Assembly (NCBI GenBank): GCA_018292915.2
Contig: JACVVK020000474.1
Coordinates: forward strand, 262,001 to 326,000
DNA from: Batillaria attramentaria
Taxonomy: Eukaryota > Mollusca > Gastropoda > Batillariidae
Reading direction: 5' to 3'
DNA: 64,000 bases
In this document: positions 1 to 9,900 of the stretch, piece after piece
How positions within the stretch are numbered: the first letter of the stretch is position 1
Layout of the letters: each line of letters starts with the position of its first letter
Notes under the pieces: model-generated
The model's database searches: none
Seen by the model: the letters and a program-made list of their open reading frames with translations, nothing else
Told to the model about the DNA's origin: nothing
Position numbers and translations under genes: made by a program

Positions 1-140
1 TCATCGTTGGTTTCTCTCCGGGAAATCCGGCTTTCCTCCCCCAGCAAAATGGAAAAATAGGATAGGTATTGGGTGGCGCTGCACCACGTCGACGCACTTG
101 TCAAATTTCCCGAAAAGGGATAATAAAGTAGTAAAAAAAA
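1..140 (+). mobile_element. 3' part of a tRNA-derived SINE
   Basis: This stretch matches the 3' half of the SINE at 38610-38945: the shared segments include the pyrimidine-rich ctttcctcccccagcaaaa, gataggtattgggtgg and a taataaagta tail ending in oligo-A. The tRNA-like head is absent, either cut by the window edge or lost by 5' truncation. It lies in what would be the last intron of the CPTP gene. Confidence 0.6.
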
Positions 141-675
141 AAAAATACAATCAAGAAATAGTGTTTCAAACGGACGTTGTAAGTGTTATGCCAGTAAGTC
201 CATTGTCTTCCTCCAGTTGTATCTGAAGTGGGTGTCGCGTTACAGAAACGTGCTCCGGTGTAAAACTCGCTCATACTACATATACAATTGCAAGAACTTC
301 ACGATTGTCTGTATTGTGTTGTTAGGGTTCGGAGAGGGGCTGTAAGGGCGTTGACACTCTGCACAAGTGGCTCACACACTATAAAATAGACGAAAAATTT
401 TCTACAATGGTTCTATTTTATTCTTGTTTGTTTACTACCGGCCGGAATCACAATATTCTTAGTCAGGAATTCTCCAAGACCCTTACTGACAAGTTCGTTT
501 AAGTTTTATGGGCGCATTTTGAAAATTGACGAAGTTACGCTCGTTTGAACGAAAGTGTGGATGAAGTTGCGCCAACGACGTGAGGTTAAGAGTTAAATTA
601 ATTTTCGTTTGTTGTTGTTGCTGCTGCTGTTCTTAAAATGGCTGTAATGACACTTGTATGGTGTCTTTTTTTCAG
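141..675 (+). other. Probable last intron of CPTP (partial)
   Basis: I see no coding exon here. The stretch ends in a pyrimidine tract and an AG acceptor (tttttttcag) immediately before the recognised CPTP exon at 676, so it is read as the 3' part of the preceding intron. Earlier CPTP exons lie outside the window. Confidence 0.6.
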
Positions 676-900
676 GTTTACCATGACACCTTGTCGAAAC
701 ACCATCCGTGGGTCACTCGGCAGATCGCCGCCATAGCTGTGTACATGCTGCCCCCAAAAAAGACCTTGATAGACGTCATGTGTAAGCATGACTACAACAA
801 GGTGCATACGCTTATCGATGACGTCACCGCCGCAGGAGAACCCATTTACAACGTCACACAAAGACTGTATGAAAACTACGACTTGTTGAACATTCCTTGA
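676..900 (+). CDS. CPTP: Ceramide-1-phosphate transfer protein, last coding exon (partial gene)
   Basis: This exon encodes the C-terminal 74 residues of a GLTP-fold lipid carrier. CPTP-family proteins move ceramide-1-phosphate between cytosolic membrane faces. Seen: an acceptor tttcag precedes VYHDTLSKHHPW, then residues IAAIAVYMLPPKKTLID and a C-terminus IYNVTQRLYENYDLLNIP followed by TGA. The HPW motif near the exon start, the LP motif and the YN(V/I)(T/S)Q(R/K)LY...LL(N/D)(I/L)P ending match my recollection of animal CPTP, and differ from GLTP itself in the ending. The start of the gene is upstream of the window. Phase at the acceptor appears to be 0. The final ~50 codons are the founder of a decayed tandem array that continues downstream. 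Confidence 0.87.
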   Translation, partial: VYHDTLSKHHPWVTRQIAAIAVYMLPPKKTLIDVMCKHDYNKVHTLIDDVTAAGEPIYNVTQRLYENYDLLNIP

Positions 901-1560
901 CCTTCAACACCCAAACTGATGATTATCGTTTAATGTAAGAATGACTACAACAAAGTTCTTACACTTGCCGATGACGTCACCGCTGCAGGAGAACCAATTT
1001 AACGTCACAAGACTGTATTTTGACTTGTTGAACATGCCTTGTCCTTCAACACACACACAAAGATTTATTGGCGTAAGCATGGCCACAGGAAGGTTCTCAT
1101 GCTTGTCGATGTTGTCGTCGTTGCAGGAGAACAAATTCAAGACGTCACACAAATACTGCACACAAAAAAACGTACTTGCTGAACATGCCTCGAACCTTCA
1201 ACACGAAAAAGGGCTCTTGCTGGCGTAAGCATGGCTACAACAAGTTGCAGAAGAACCCGTTTATAACATGACTGGATGGAAAAGATAATATACCTTGACC
1301 TTCAGCACAAAGAAGACATTTATTGGCGCACATAAGCATCGCGACAACAAGGTTCGTTCACATACAGATGACGTCACCGCCGTAGGAAAACGTCACACAG
1401 AGACTATGAAAAATACAATCAGTCTGTAGCACATTCCTTGACCTTCAAGAAAACCAAGCCGACACTTATTCACGTAATCATGACTACTATAAGGTTCACA
1501 CGCTCATCGATGACGTCACCGTGATTATTTGTGGCATCCGAGTCACTCAAAGACTGACAT
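752..1560 (+). repeat. Decayed tandem copies of the CPTP C-terminal coding segment
   Basis: The coding segment around 752-910 recurs about five more times in degenerate form. Recognisable unit anchors (g/c)taagcatgac-like start near 781, 934, 1073, 1225, 1331 and 1472, so spacing is roughly 105-153 bp. Shared blocks include gatgacgtcaccg, gcaggagaac, aacgtcaca and ttgaccttcaacac. Only the first unit is open in the CPTP frame. The later units carry stops and indels and must be 3' UTR or downstream sequence. Four of the six units retain the palindrome TGACGTCA. Confidence 0.8.
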
Positions 1561-2421
1561 TTCTCAGGCTGAGTGCGTACTTAAATTTTTGTATGATTTA
1601 TTTTTGATAACGTTTTACATCAAGTTCAGGTTTGAATGTCTGCACGGGAGGATTTGTAAAACTAGTCGACACTTAGTGACACTATTGTATCAGAATGTTA
1701 TTGTTGTTGTTTTTGTTCAGTGCTGAGTGAAGTAACTTACTTGACTGTGCCAAAGACACAACTGAGCCCAAGTGATATTTCCGGTGCTTTTGTGTCTTGT
1801 CAGCCGGCAGCCAAGGGTAGCTGACTCACATTCGATATGCCGCATGGACTAAACTTCACCAAAGAAAATTTAGATGTATGCTTTGACAGGTCTTGTGTGT
1901 ACGGTGTATATTACTGGCTCGATCAGTTGTGTGCTTGCGTTTTTGTTGGGATTTTTTTTTCACCTAACTCTTTCAATTTATCATTAGGAGAGAGAGAGAG
2001 AGAGAGATGCTGTTTCGTATTAAAGATCTCATGACAAGACACTGATGGCCACGTCACTAAGTTTTTGAGCGAGTTTGACTGAATGATAAGCATTACAACA
2101 GAGACATGTTTAACATGATATAAATTTATATGTCTCTGTCGTTACATTCACGTCAGAGTCACTCAGTGAAGTTCACCGGCAGACTTGAAGTTTTTCTTGC
2201 ATTAAATTTTGCTCATATGGTATAGGCGAGATACTTGTGCACTGATAAATATATTGTGAGCACAGATGCATGTATATTCATATAGTAAACATTGTTTGCC
2301 TGACATCATCAGTTTTGACTGACTTTCATCAGTTCAGGGTCGCGGCCGTCATCGATGATTCATCAGTGAACACACAGTGCTGAAAAAAATCATGATGCAT
2401 CAGTTTCACCCATGAGATGTG

Positions 2422-2423
<2 letters not shown>
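1561..2423. other. Intergenic DNA, no gene seen
   Basis: Only short chance ORFs occur here. There is a short GA run near 1987-2006 and a hairpin with arms cagagacat/atgtctctg near 2099-2138, resembling those near 4150, 4540 and 14140. Confidence 0.5.
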
Positions 2424-2480
<57 letters not shown>

Positions 2481-2488
2481 ACGGCCCG

Positions 2489-2541
<53 letters not shown>

Positions 2542-2550
2542 TGAGAGAGA
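2424..2550. repeat. GT/GA microsatellite
   Basis: Two GT runs (about 2425-2478 and 2491-2521) are separated by a short GC-rich spacer, and a GA run follows to about 2550. The overlapping open frame (2412-2639) is a by-product of the dinucleotide repeat. Confidence 0.95.
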
Positions 2551-3200
2551 GTCAGTGCCAGCCGTGTGCGGTGTCCACGGTCCGGCAGACGGTCAGGTCA
2601 GTGCGGCCGCTGTTCAGCCGACTTGACCAGCTTCACTGACTGCCGGACTCAACTTGAGTCATCACTGAATTGAACGTCATAGCGGAATAAGGATCCCACT
2701 AGGGCTACCCGTTCAGATCCTAAACAACACGTTGTTGTTTGCACACAAACAATTTAAACCACCCATTTAATCGGCCATGTGGATCGCTTTAGAAAGTTCG
2801 TGCCAAGGCCTCCTGTAGGCCGGACAGAGTCCACATGGCTGGCCAGTGTCTACATTTAATTCCCCCGCTGCTGGAATACGCAATAGGCCTACAACCAACT
2901 CGCCTCAAGTTGTTTTCTGAAAACTCAAGAAAAACTGACCGGGATCGAGTGAGTTTCTCGAAGCAAAAGAAGCGAAACCGCTGCCATTTTTATTTAACTT
3001 GGCTACGTCTTTCATGAAACTTTTAAGGCGCCACGGCAACTTTATTATTTGAAATCAGGAGTTAAAACACCTTAAATATCAATATTGCCATCACGAGCAA
3101 CTCGTAATACATGTATCTACAATGAAAAGAGCGAAGGCGTTTTTGTGCACACATTTTATCAGCGACGGCATGGATTGAGTTTGTATAGCTTTCTAAGGAC
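2551..3200. other. Intergenic DNA, no gene seen
   Basis: The stretch begins with a short CAGT/CCGG-rich patch (about 2555-2660). I recognise nothing else. Open frames are under 70 codons with no matching splice context. Confidence 0.4.
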
Positions 3201-3208
3201 AAAATGCC

Positions 3209-3300
3209 CGGCTGTCCCAATAGCTCATTTGGGTAAAACGGTAGTCTGGAAATCCGAGGCGGGTCGGGGGTTCGAATCCGGCACCGGTTGCTTTTAAGTT
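3209..3300 (+). mobile_element. tRNA-like SINE head
   Basis: The sequence agctcatttgggtaaaacgg resembles a tRNA D-arm/A box. It is followed about 45 bp later by a perfect B-box core ggttcgaatcc at 3269-3279. The spacing suits an internal Pol III promoter. No clean cloverleaf with a 7-bp acceptor stem is apparent, so a tRNA-derived SINE head is more likely than a working tRNA gene. Confidence 0.5.
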
Positions 3301-3928
3301 CCTCTTTACAGTTGGGTTCGAGCAGCGTAAGTATAACTGTGCAGCGTAAGGCAAGTATTTGGAGGTTAAAACTATGTACAGTGCATCGAGGGGAGTAAGC
3401 TTCACGGGGGGACGAAGGTTGACTGCAGACAAGTCTCTCCTGGAAAGACTGAATTGGAGTCTTTCGCTTTCAGTTTGGGCATTTGTTCAACCAAGATCTT
3501 CCTTGAAGGATTTCTTGTTGTTGTTGCTGATGTCTGCATGTAGTGGTGGCAATTGCTTTTGACAATAAATCAAGTTTCTTTTCTTTCGTTTGGGTCAGCT
3601 GCGGCTGACGTGGGCGGTCGCCGGCATCTTTCAAACGTAAGTCACAACGTTTGTCGGTCACTGAGAAAACGCTCTTACCTGTCTCTCGGATTTAATCAGA
3701 TGCTCCGTCTACAGGTGTCGGATAAAATGTTAGCAGATTCGCAAAGTCGCACATTATCGTAACTGAACACCATTTCATTTCTTAGTTACCGCTGGTTCAA
3801 TCGTTCTTTGTTTTCTACCGCCATCGAAACTTCTGCTCAGGGGAAATCACTCTAATGGACTTGAGAGTTGGGGAGTCGCAAAACCAGTGAAAGGGGAACA
3901 ACCTTAGAATCATGCAAACAAATGAAGA
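3301..3928. other. Intergenic DNA, no gene seen
   Basis: Short open frames only, with no recognisable protein similarity. It may include the body of the SINE-like element that starts just upstream. Confidence 0.35.
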
Positions 3929-4705
3929 CACTCTCTGGGGCACAGAGTCTTTCAGTGGAAAGTACCTCTGTGCACGGTGGGGAAATGGCGCTCACTGCGC
4001 TACCGTGACGGGCCTAAATTGTCTCGGTGCTCTCAAACACAAGGTCGCGCACTGTCATCCTTGACCAGCTTTGAACCCAGAGGGATCCTCAGTGGCGCAA
4101 GTGATGGCAGCTGTCTTCAGAGTGAAAGTAGACGTGTTTCTGAATCAGAGACATACATAACATGTCTCTGTCTGAATGGACAGATCTATTATTACATTCA
4201 GTCCTAGAGCACGGGTGTGTATGCTTTTGTAATCGTCTCTTATTCCACCACAAGGCAGGTACGTGATCGTCTGCACTGTGCAATAATACTTGCCTGTAGA
4301 GTGCAACACCCTTGCCACTCTCTGGGGCACAGAGTCTTTCAGTGGAAAGTACCTCTGTGCACGGTGGGGAAATGGCGCTCACTGCACTACCGTGACGGGC
4401 CTAAATTGTCTCGGTGCTCTCAAACACAAGGTCGCGCACTATGTCATCCGTGACCAGCTTTGAACCCAGAGGGATCCTCAGTGGCGCAAGTGATGGCAGG
4501 CTGTCTTCAAAGTGAAAGTAGGCGTGTTTCTGAATCAGAGACATACATAACATGTCTCTGTCTGAATGGACAGATCTATTATTACATTCAGTCCTAGAGC
4601 ACGGGTGTGTATGCTTTTGTAATCGTCTCTTATTCCACCACAAGGCAGGTACGTGATGGTCTGCACCGTGCAATAATACTTGCCTGTAGAGTGCAACACC
4701 CTTGC
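3929..4705 (+). repeat. Two-copy direct tandem duplication, period 387 bp
   Basis: The block starting cactctctggggcacagag at 3929 is repeated at 4316, and the copies are nearly identical over about 385 bp. They share a 9-bp-arm hairpin (cagagacat/atgtctctg). A short third remnant (gagtgcaa...ccttgcc) follows to about 4730. The high identity implies a recent duplication. Open frames within it are short and occur on both strands, so I do not call a gene. Confidence 0.93.
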
Positions 4706-4730
4706 CTGTCAGAGTGCAACCCCCTTGCCG

Positions 4731-5680
4731 TTTACTCACATCCTGTTGGATCAGTGTACCACGTAAACAGTGCCATCAAAGCGCAACAATAATTGTCCGC
4801 TGGCAAAGCTGATTTTGCCCAAACGAAAAGTGGTCGGATATTCAAGACTTCGTTTCAAATCGAATCATATGACACACAAGTCTCTGCTTTTCTTAAAAAA
4901 AATTCGCCATTTTTAAAAATGGCGCTGGGTGTAAGCAGTCACATTTTCACGCCCCGCCGAAAAGGGACTGCACTCTGGAGTTTAAATGAAGATTGCACGA
5001 GTTATCTCTGTTTGATCTCCATCGCAGATATACTGTGGGTGAGGTGCTGCGCTTCTACGGCGGAGAGTACCAATGAGCCGAAGTGTTCCGATCTTCTCCG
5101 AGAACTCTCGATTGTTTACGAGGGAACCTTCGGGTTTTTCCGTGACCTTGAGAGCCGATATCTACCGAGGATTTCCGAAACCAGTTCGACTATTTTCGGG
5201 ATAACCAACTCGGCAATTTCCGTGCCTTATCATAAACGGTTTCTGCAAACTGACAACTCGTGAGACCTTACGAATTTTAAAATGCACAAGTTATCGCCCT
5301 TACTACACTTGAAATGTGGAGACAACTCGTGAAGACATATTGCACAAAAGAGCAGAGTAACTTTTCCCGGGCAACCGCAATGGTGGTCAAAAGTTTTCAG
5401 CTTTCACTGAGTCAGCGGAAAGTTTCCAATGTTCGCGCCGGGTCAAGTTTTGCCGGCTGCCGGTGCCACGTAAGCTTAGTGCTGTTATGCAGCTTGCGAC
5501 CATACCCAACGATAGAATCGGAAATATTTGAATTTTGCCGCCGTCAGTTTTACGCCGGTGCAGCTGGTGATATTTGTGGTCAGTCCAACCAAGATTTCAT
5601 TCCCTGGCGGTGGTTACCCGGTGCCGCCGGGACTGGCAAGTAAAAACTGCAAATGCAACCTGAGGCCACAGCCGCCCGCC
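4731..5680. other. Intergenic DNA, no gene supported
   Basis: The longest open stretch (4793-5263, plus strand) has no ATG at its 5' end and no recognisable domain, so it is not called. The rest shows nothing identifiable. Confidence 0.4.
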
Positions 5681-6375
5681 GGTCAGTCAGTCGTGATCAC
5701 GACACCGGCTGACACGTACGTAGATTCAGTTAATTATGACTGTGATCATAGACGATTGTTCCCTTAGCGGGAACAAACGACACTGTATCATCAGCCGGTT
5801 CAGTTTCAGTCATTTGCGCCCGGGAAAAAAAGGAACTGCCGCCGAACACAAGACGGCTGGTGCTGAGTCGGTGCAGACAGTTTAGCACACCAGCACTGAG
5901 TCAGTACGTATGACTGACCGGCACTGAACAGACCGAGAACTGATAAACGAGCAAACACAGTGTAATATTCCGATCCTTGTCTCGACTGCCGAGTGAGTGG
6001 ATCCAGACTCCTTGCCGGCCTGGGATCAAAAACTTGATGATAATCGCGGAATGCCGTTCTCCGGCCTCAAGTTCTGAGTTAGTCACTGCATGAGTCGCGA
6101 CTCAGCGCCGGTCAGTTCCGGCAGTAGCACGGTCAGTGACCAGCGGGAGACAGGTCGGATCCTCGAGTTTAACCTGAGAGATGTGATGGGGAATTAACAA
6201 AGTTTGAGGCTTATTGCCTAAGCCAGGGTGACTGAGATACATTTCTACGTCCGTCACTCACTGAGTGCATGCTTCAGTCTCAGTCAAGCGGGCCCATACC
6301 GGCTGACTAGTACCGCCGGCGCCGGTAGGTTCAGTTCAGTGTTGATCAGTGCCGGTGAGAAAGCCGCGAAACACG
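5681..6375. promoter_or_regulatory. CAGT/CCGG-rich island upstream of D2HGDH
   Basis: This segment is unusually dense in the words CAGT, ACTG, GTCA, TGAC and CCGG, for example ccggtcagtcagtcg and gccggtcagttccggcag, and is richer in CpG than its flanks. It ends about 240 bp before the D2HGDH start codon. A similar island precedes the other complete gene model at 16720-17480. I infer promoter-proximal function from position only; no TATA box or named factor site is claimed. Confidence 0.4.
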
Positions 6376-6394
6376 TCAGGGGGGCGCACATTCA

Positions 6395-6418
6395 CACACA
6401 CACACACACACACACACC
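6395..6418. repeat. CA microsatellite
   Basis: A short uninterrupted CA run lies in the presumed D2HGDH 5' region. Confidence 0.9.
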
Positions 6419-6616
6419 GACCGATGAAGCGGAAAATGCTTACACTCAAAATACTCTCATCAGCTGAGCCATCGAGGCACTATTTTACAACGGGGTGTAA
6501 CTCTTTTCTATCAGAAGAGGGAAGAGAGGCTACTCTGCTTTGTTGACAGATAAGGATAAGGCTACAACATGCATGACCCAGTGCCGTGAAAATCCTTTTC
6601 ACCGACGTGTGCCATC

Positions 6617-6926
6617 ATGACAGCCACGTACATTGTCAAAACTGCGATAATCAGTTGTTTAAGAACCCCCCTTCGCAGCGGTAAAGCTTTCCTGTTACAA
6701 GCTCGCTGCCTAGGACATGCAAAACATCTGCACACGAGTGCAAAACGTCAGAAATCTGCCCATGTTGACTTGACGAGTGAGAGATACCCCAAACTGCAAA
6801 GAGGACCGTTTGCCACGCTGACAGACGCCGATGTGACCTCTTTTGAACGCATTGTGTCTGGCAGGGTTATCACAGAGCCCTCAGAGCTGGATGGCTACAA
6901 CACGGACTGGTTGAGGACTGTGAGGG
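6617..6926 (+). CDS. D2HGDH: D2HGDH exon 1
   Basis: Encodes residues 1-103 and the first base of codon 104: presequence, then LTSERYP and the segment ending [10 protein letters not shown]. The donor is placed at g|gtgcgg because only phase 1 joins correctly to exon 2 (Gly-Ser-Ser-Lys). A nearby gcg|gtacat donor would shift the frame. Confidence 0.85.
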
Positions 6927-9900
6927 GTGCGGTACATTTCTCTCTCTCTCTCTCTTGTTCTATATGGTGTCTGGAGTGCATCGTCGTTTTTATGTCTAAC
7001 CTTCCACACTTTCCCTGACTACATGACTACGATCAAGCCATTGGTTGTTTTATGTTTTGCTTACAATCTGCAGACTTGATTTAACAATGACTACAATCGG
7101 ACATTACACATATTCAGTTTACAGTTACAGCTTGGAAAACACAAAACGGTTTTAAATTTCACAGGAGGACTTACTGCTTTGGGGAGATACATGAGCATGC
7201 GATGCACATGAAACATCGTTCATAGTGTCTACAGTAATTCATGACCTGTACATTTAAAAAGTAATTCAGCCAGTGGGATTGGGCGCTTTTTATCACCAGT
7301 TTCTAGTTTTCTTTTTGAAATTGTGTGTGTAAACCTCTTTCAGGATCGAGTAAACTCCTGCTGCGCCCTAAAACAACAGAAGAGGTGGCTGCGATCCTGA
7401 GCTATTGCCATGACCGTGGTCTTGCCGTGGTCCCCCAAGGTGGCAATACTGGTCTGGTTGGCGGGAGTGTGCCTGTATTTGATGAGGTCATCATCTCTAC
7501 ACATCTGATGAACAACATCATTAGTCTGGATGAAGTGTCTGGTAAGTTTCTTGTGAAGGTGTCACTGTAGTCATGTGTAGATCGAACTTAGTGCAATATT
7601 CAGTGTGTAGGATTTTGATACTTGTGACGTGCGGGGTGCGTCTGCGTTCCAAGTCTTTATCTATTTTATTGAAATCCATGTATCAGATTGCACTTAATTC
7701 TGGGTCAAAGAAAATAAAATTGTTAGTACCCACAATTTATATATGCATCAGACTTTCCTGCCAAAATCATTACTTTTCAGTCTTGTGGCTGTTTTGGGGG
7801 GACATCTTGTCGAGTGATTTCTTACTTGCAGTACAAATGCGTATTTTATTTGCAAAGAGACAGACAGTTGATTTTTTTTTTTTTTTTTTTTTTGGGGGGG
7901 AGCGGTTTGTGTTCTCTTGTTGTTGTTGTGTTTGTTTGTTTGTTTGTTTGTTTGTTTGTTTGTTTTTTTTTTGGGGGGGGGGTGGTTTGGGGTTTTTTGG
8001 GTTTTTTTTTTTTTGCTCACTAGCACCAAAGCTGACCCTTTGTACCACTTGACTGTAATGTGTTGGTGTGTGTGATTCACTTTAGTGCATGTTTAGTTCA
8101 TAGCACAGAGCAGTTGTGTAAGGCACCTGTATTAACTGTGGTATTGCTGAGCCCAGATTTAAACACTCAGCAAACTTACTTTGTTTGCTGGCCTGCATTT
8201 ACTGTATCTAGTGTGGACAGTTTTAGATGTTATCACCGCTGTGTTCGACTTTACAGGAACACTGGTTTGCCAGGCTGGGTGTGTGCTAGCCACTCTGGAC
8301 GACCATGTGGGGCAGTGTGGTTTGACAATGCCCCTTGACCTTGGGGCTAAGGGCAGCTGTCATATTGGAGGTAACCTAGCTACCAACGCTGGTGGTGTGC
8401 GTCTCCTGCGATACGGTTCCCTACATGGGAGTGTCCTGGGTATAGAAGCAGTAAGTCTTTTGTGTCTTTAATAAACATCATGTTGCTTGGATGGATTTCT
8501 GTACAATCAGGTTTCGACTGACAGTAATTTTGACCAGCTAGACACACACACACAAGCACGCACGCACGCACGCATGCGAGCGTGGGGTTGAATGGTGATT
8601 GCAGATTCAAGCAAGTGATTTCTGTTTTGCTAACAGGTATTACCTAGCGGGGAAGTGCTTGACTGCATGTCCACCCTACGCAAAGACAACACTGGCTATG
8701 ACCTCAAGCAGATGTTCATTGGGTCAGAGGGCACACTGGGTATTATCACCGCAGCCTCCATCTTGTGTCCTCAGCGGCCAAGTGCAGTCAGCGTAGCTCT
8801 GTTAGGTATGTTTACTGGTACTAGTGATGGTGACAGTTTTGGTTTAAACTTCATTATTGTCCCTTTGGGTGGCTTCCCTCACGGGAAGCACAGCACTACC
8901 CAACTTTCCTATCCTATTGTTTAATTTTGCCGGGGGAGGTGACCTGGATATTACCCAGAGAGAAACTCCTGATGAGCAGCCTGGGACAAGCTCTACCTGG
9001 GACTCTTCATCACTGTGACATTGGTGATGGCCATATAATAGAGCACCTTCTTAGTCCGACGCTCTGTCAGACGACTGATCACCTTTTTGCAAAGACTAAA
9101 GGAACCATCTCGGTCTGTTGTTGAATAGTTGTCTCCCTTTATGTACAGCGTACCCAGGGTGCAGTTAAAGAGGTCAGGAATGACTTGGCATCGTTCAGTC
9201 TGTTTTCCCACACTGGTGTCAGAGCTGATTCTTTTGCAACAAGCAAACTGTAATAACTGAGTACAATCCCCATGGGCAAACTAAACTTGTTTTTACAGAT
9301 TGGAAAGTGGTGCTGAAATTACAGTGTGCATGCACCGTCAGTCACAATGTCTTTTCTGTATTCCATGGCTAAGATACACATTTCTTTTCACTTGGGCATC
9401 CTACTTTTACCAGAAGGCTGCCCGCTGTCTCCTTTTTGCCCCTTTTTTGGTCTTTTTTTTTTTTTTTTTGGGGGGGGGGGGGGGGGTTGCGCGGGGGTTC
9501 CTTCCTTTATCATTTTCCATTTTTGCTCTTTATTTCTGAATTTCTATTATCATCACTATCAGTCACTGATTTTGTATCTCAACAGGGTGCAAAACGTTTC
9601 AGGGTGTGCTGGACATTTTCAAGCAGACAAAACGTCAACTTGGAGAAATCCTGACGGCCTTTGAGTTCATGGACACAGCTTCAATGGAGCTGATCGGTGA
9701 AAACCTCCGCCTGTCCAACCCTATAGGAGCGAGCCCATTTTACGTTCTGATAGAGACGGGTGGATCTAATCAAGCACATGATGAAGAGAAATTGTCTGGC
9801 CTGCTGGAAGGGTTGATGGAGAAAGGGATGGCAGCTGATGGCACTTTGGCCACGGAAATGACAAAAATACAGGTGAGGTAGCGCTTTAGGTCTACTGTCA

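Noticed and set aside
941..1228. 95-codon ORF just after CPTP
   Set aside because: It runs through decayed copies of the CPTP tail in a shifted frame, so it is repeat debris rather than a separate gene.
3209..3300. Functional tRNA gene
   Set aside because: The B box is perfect but I could not pair a full acceptor stem, so a SINE head is the safer call.
4793..5263. 156-codon open frame on the plus strand
   Set aside because: It begins with TTG rather than ATG, has no recognised domain and no splice context in a spliced genome.
7573..8080. 159- and 110-codon ORFs in D2HGDH intron 2
   Set aside because: They cross poly-T/G low-complexity DNA inside an intron bounded by good splice sites.
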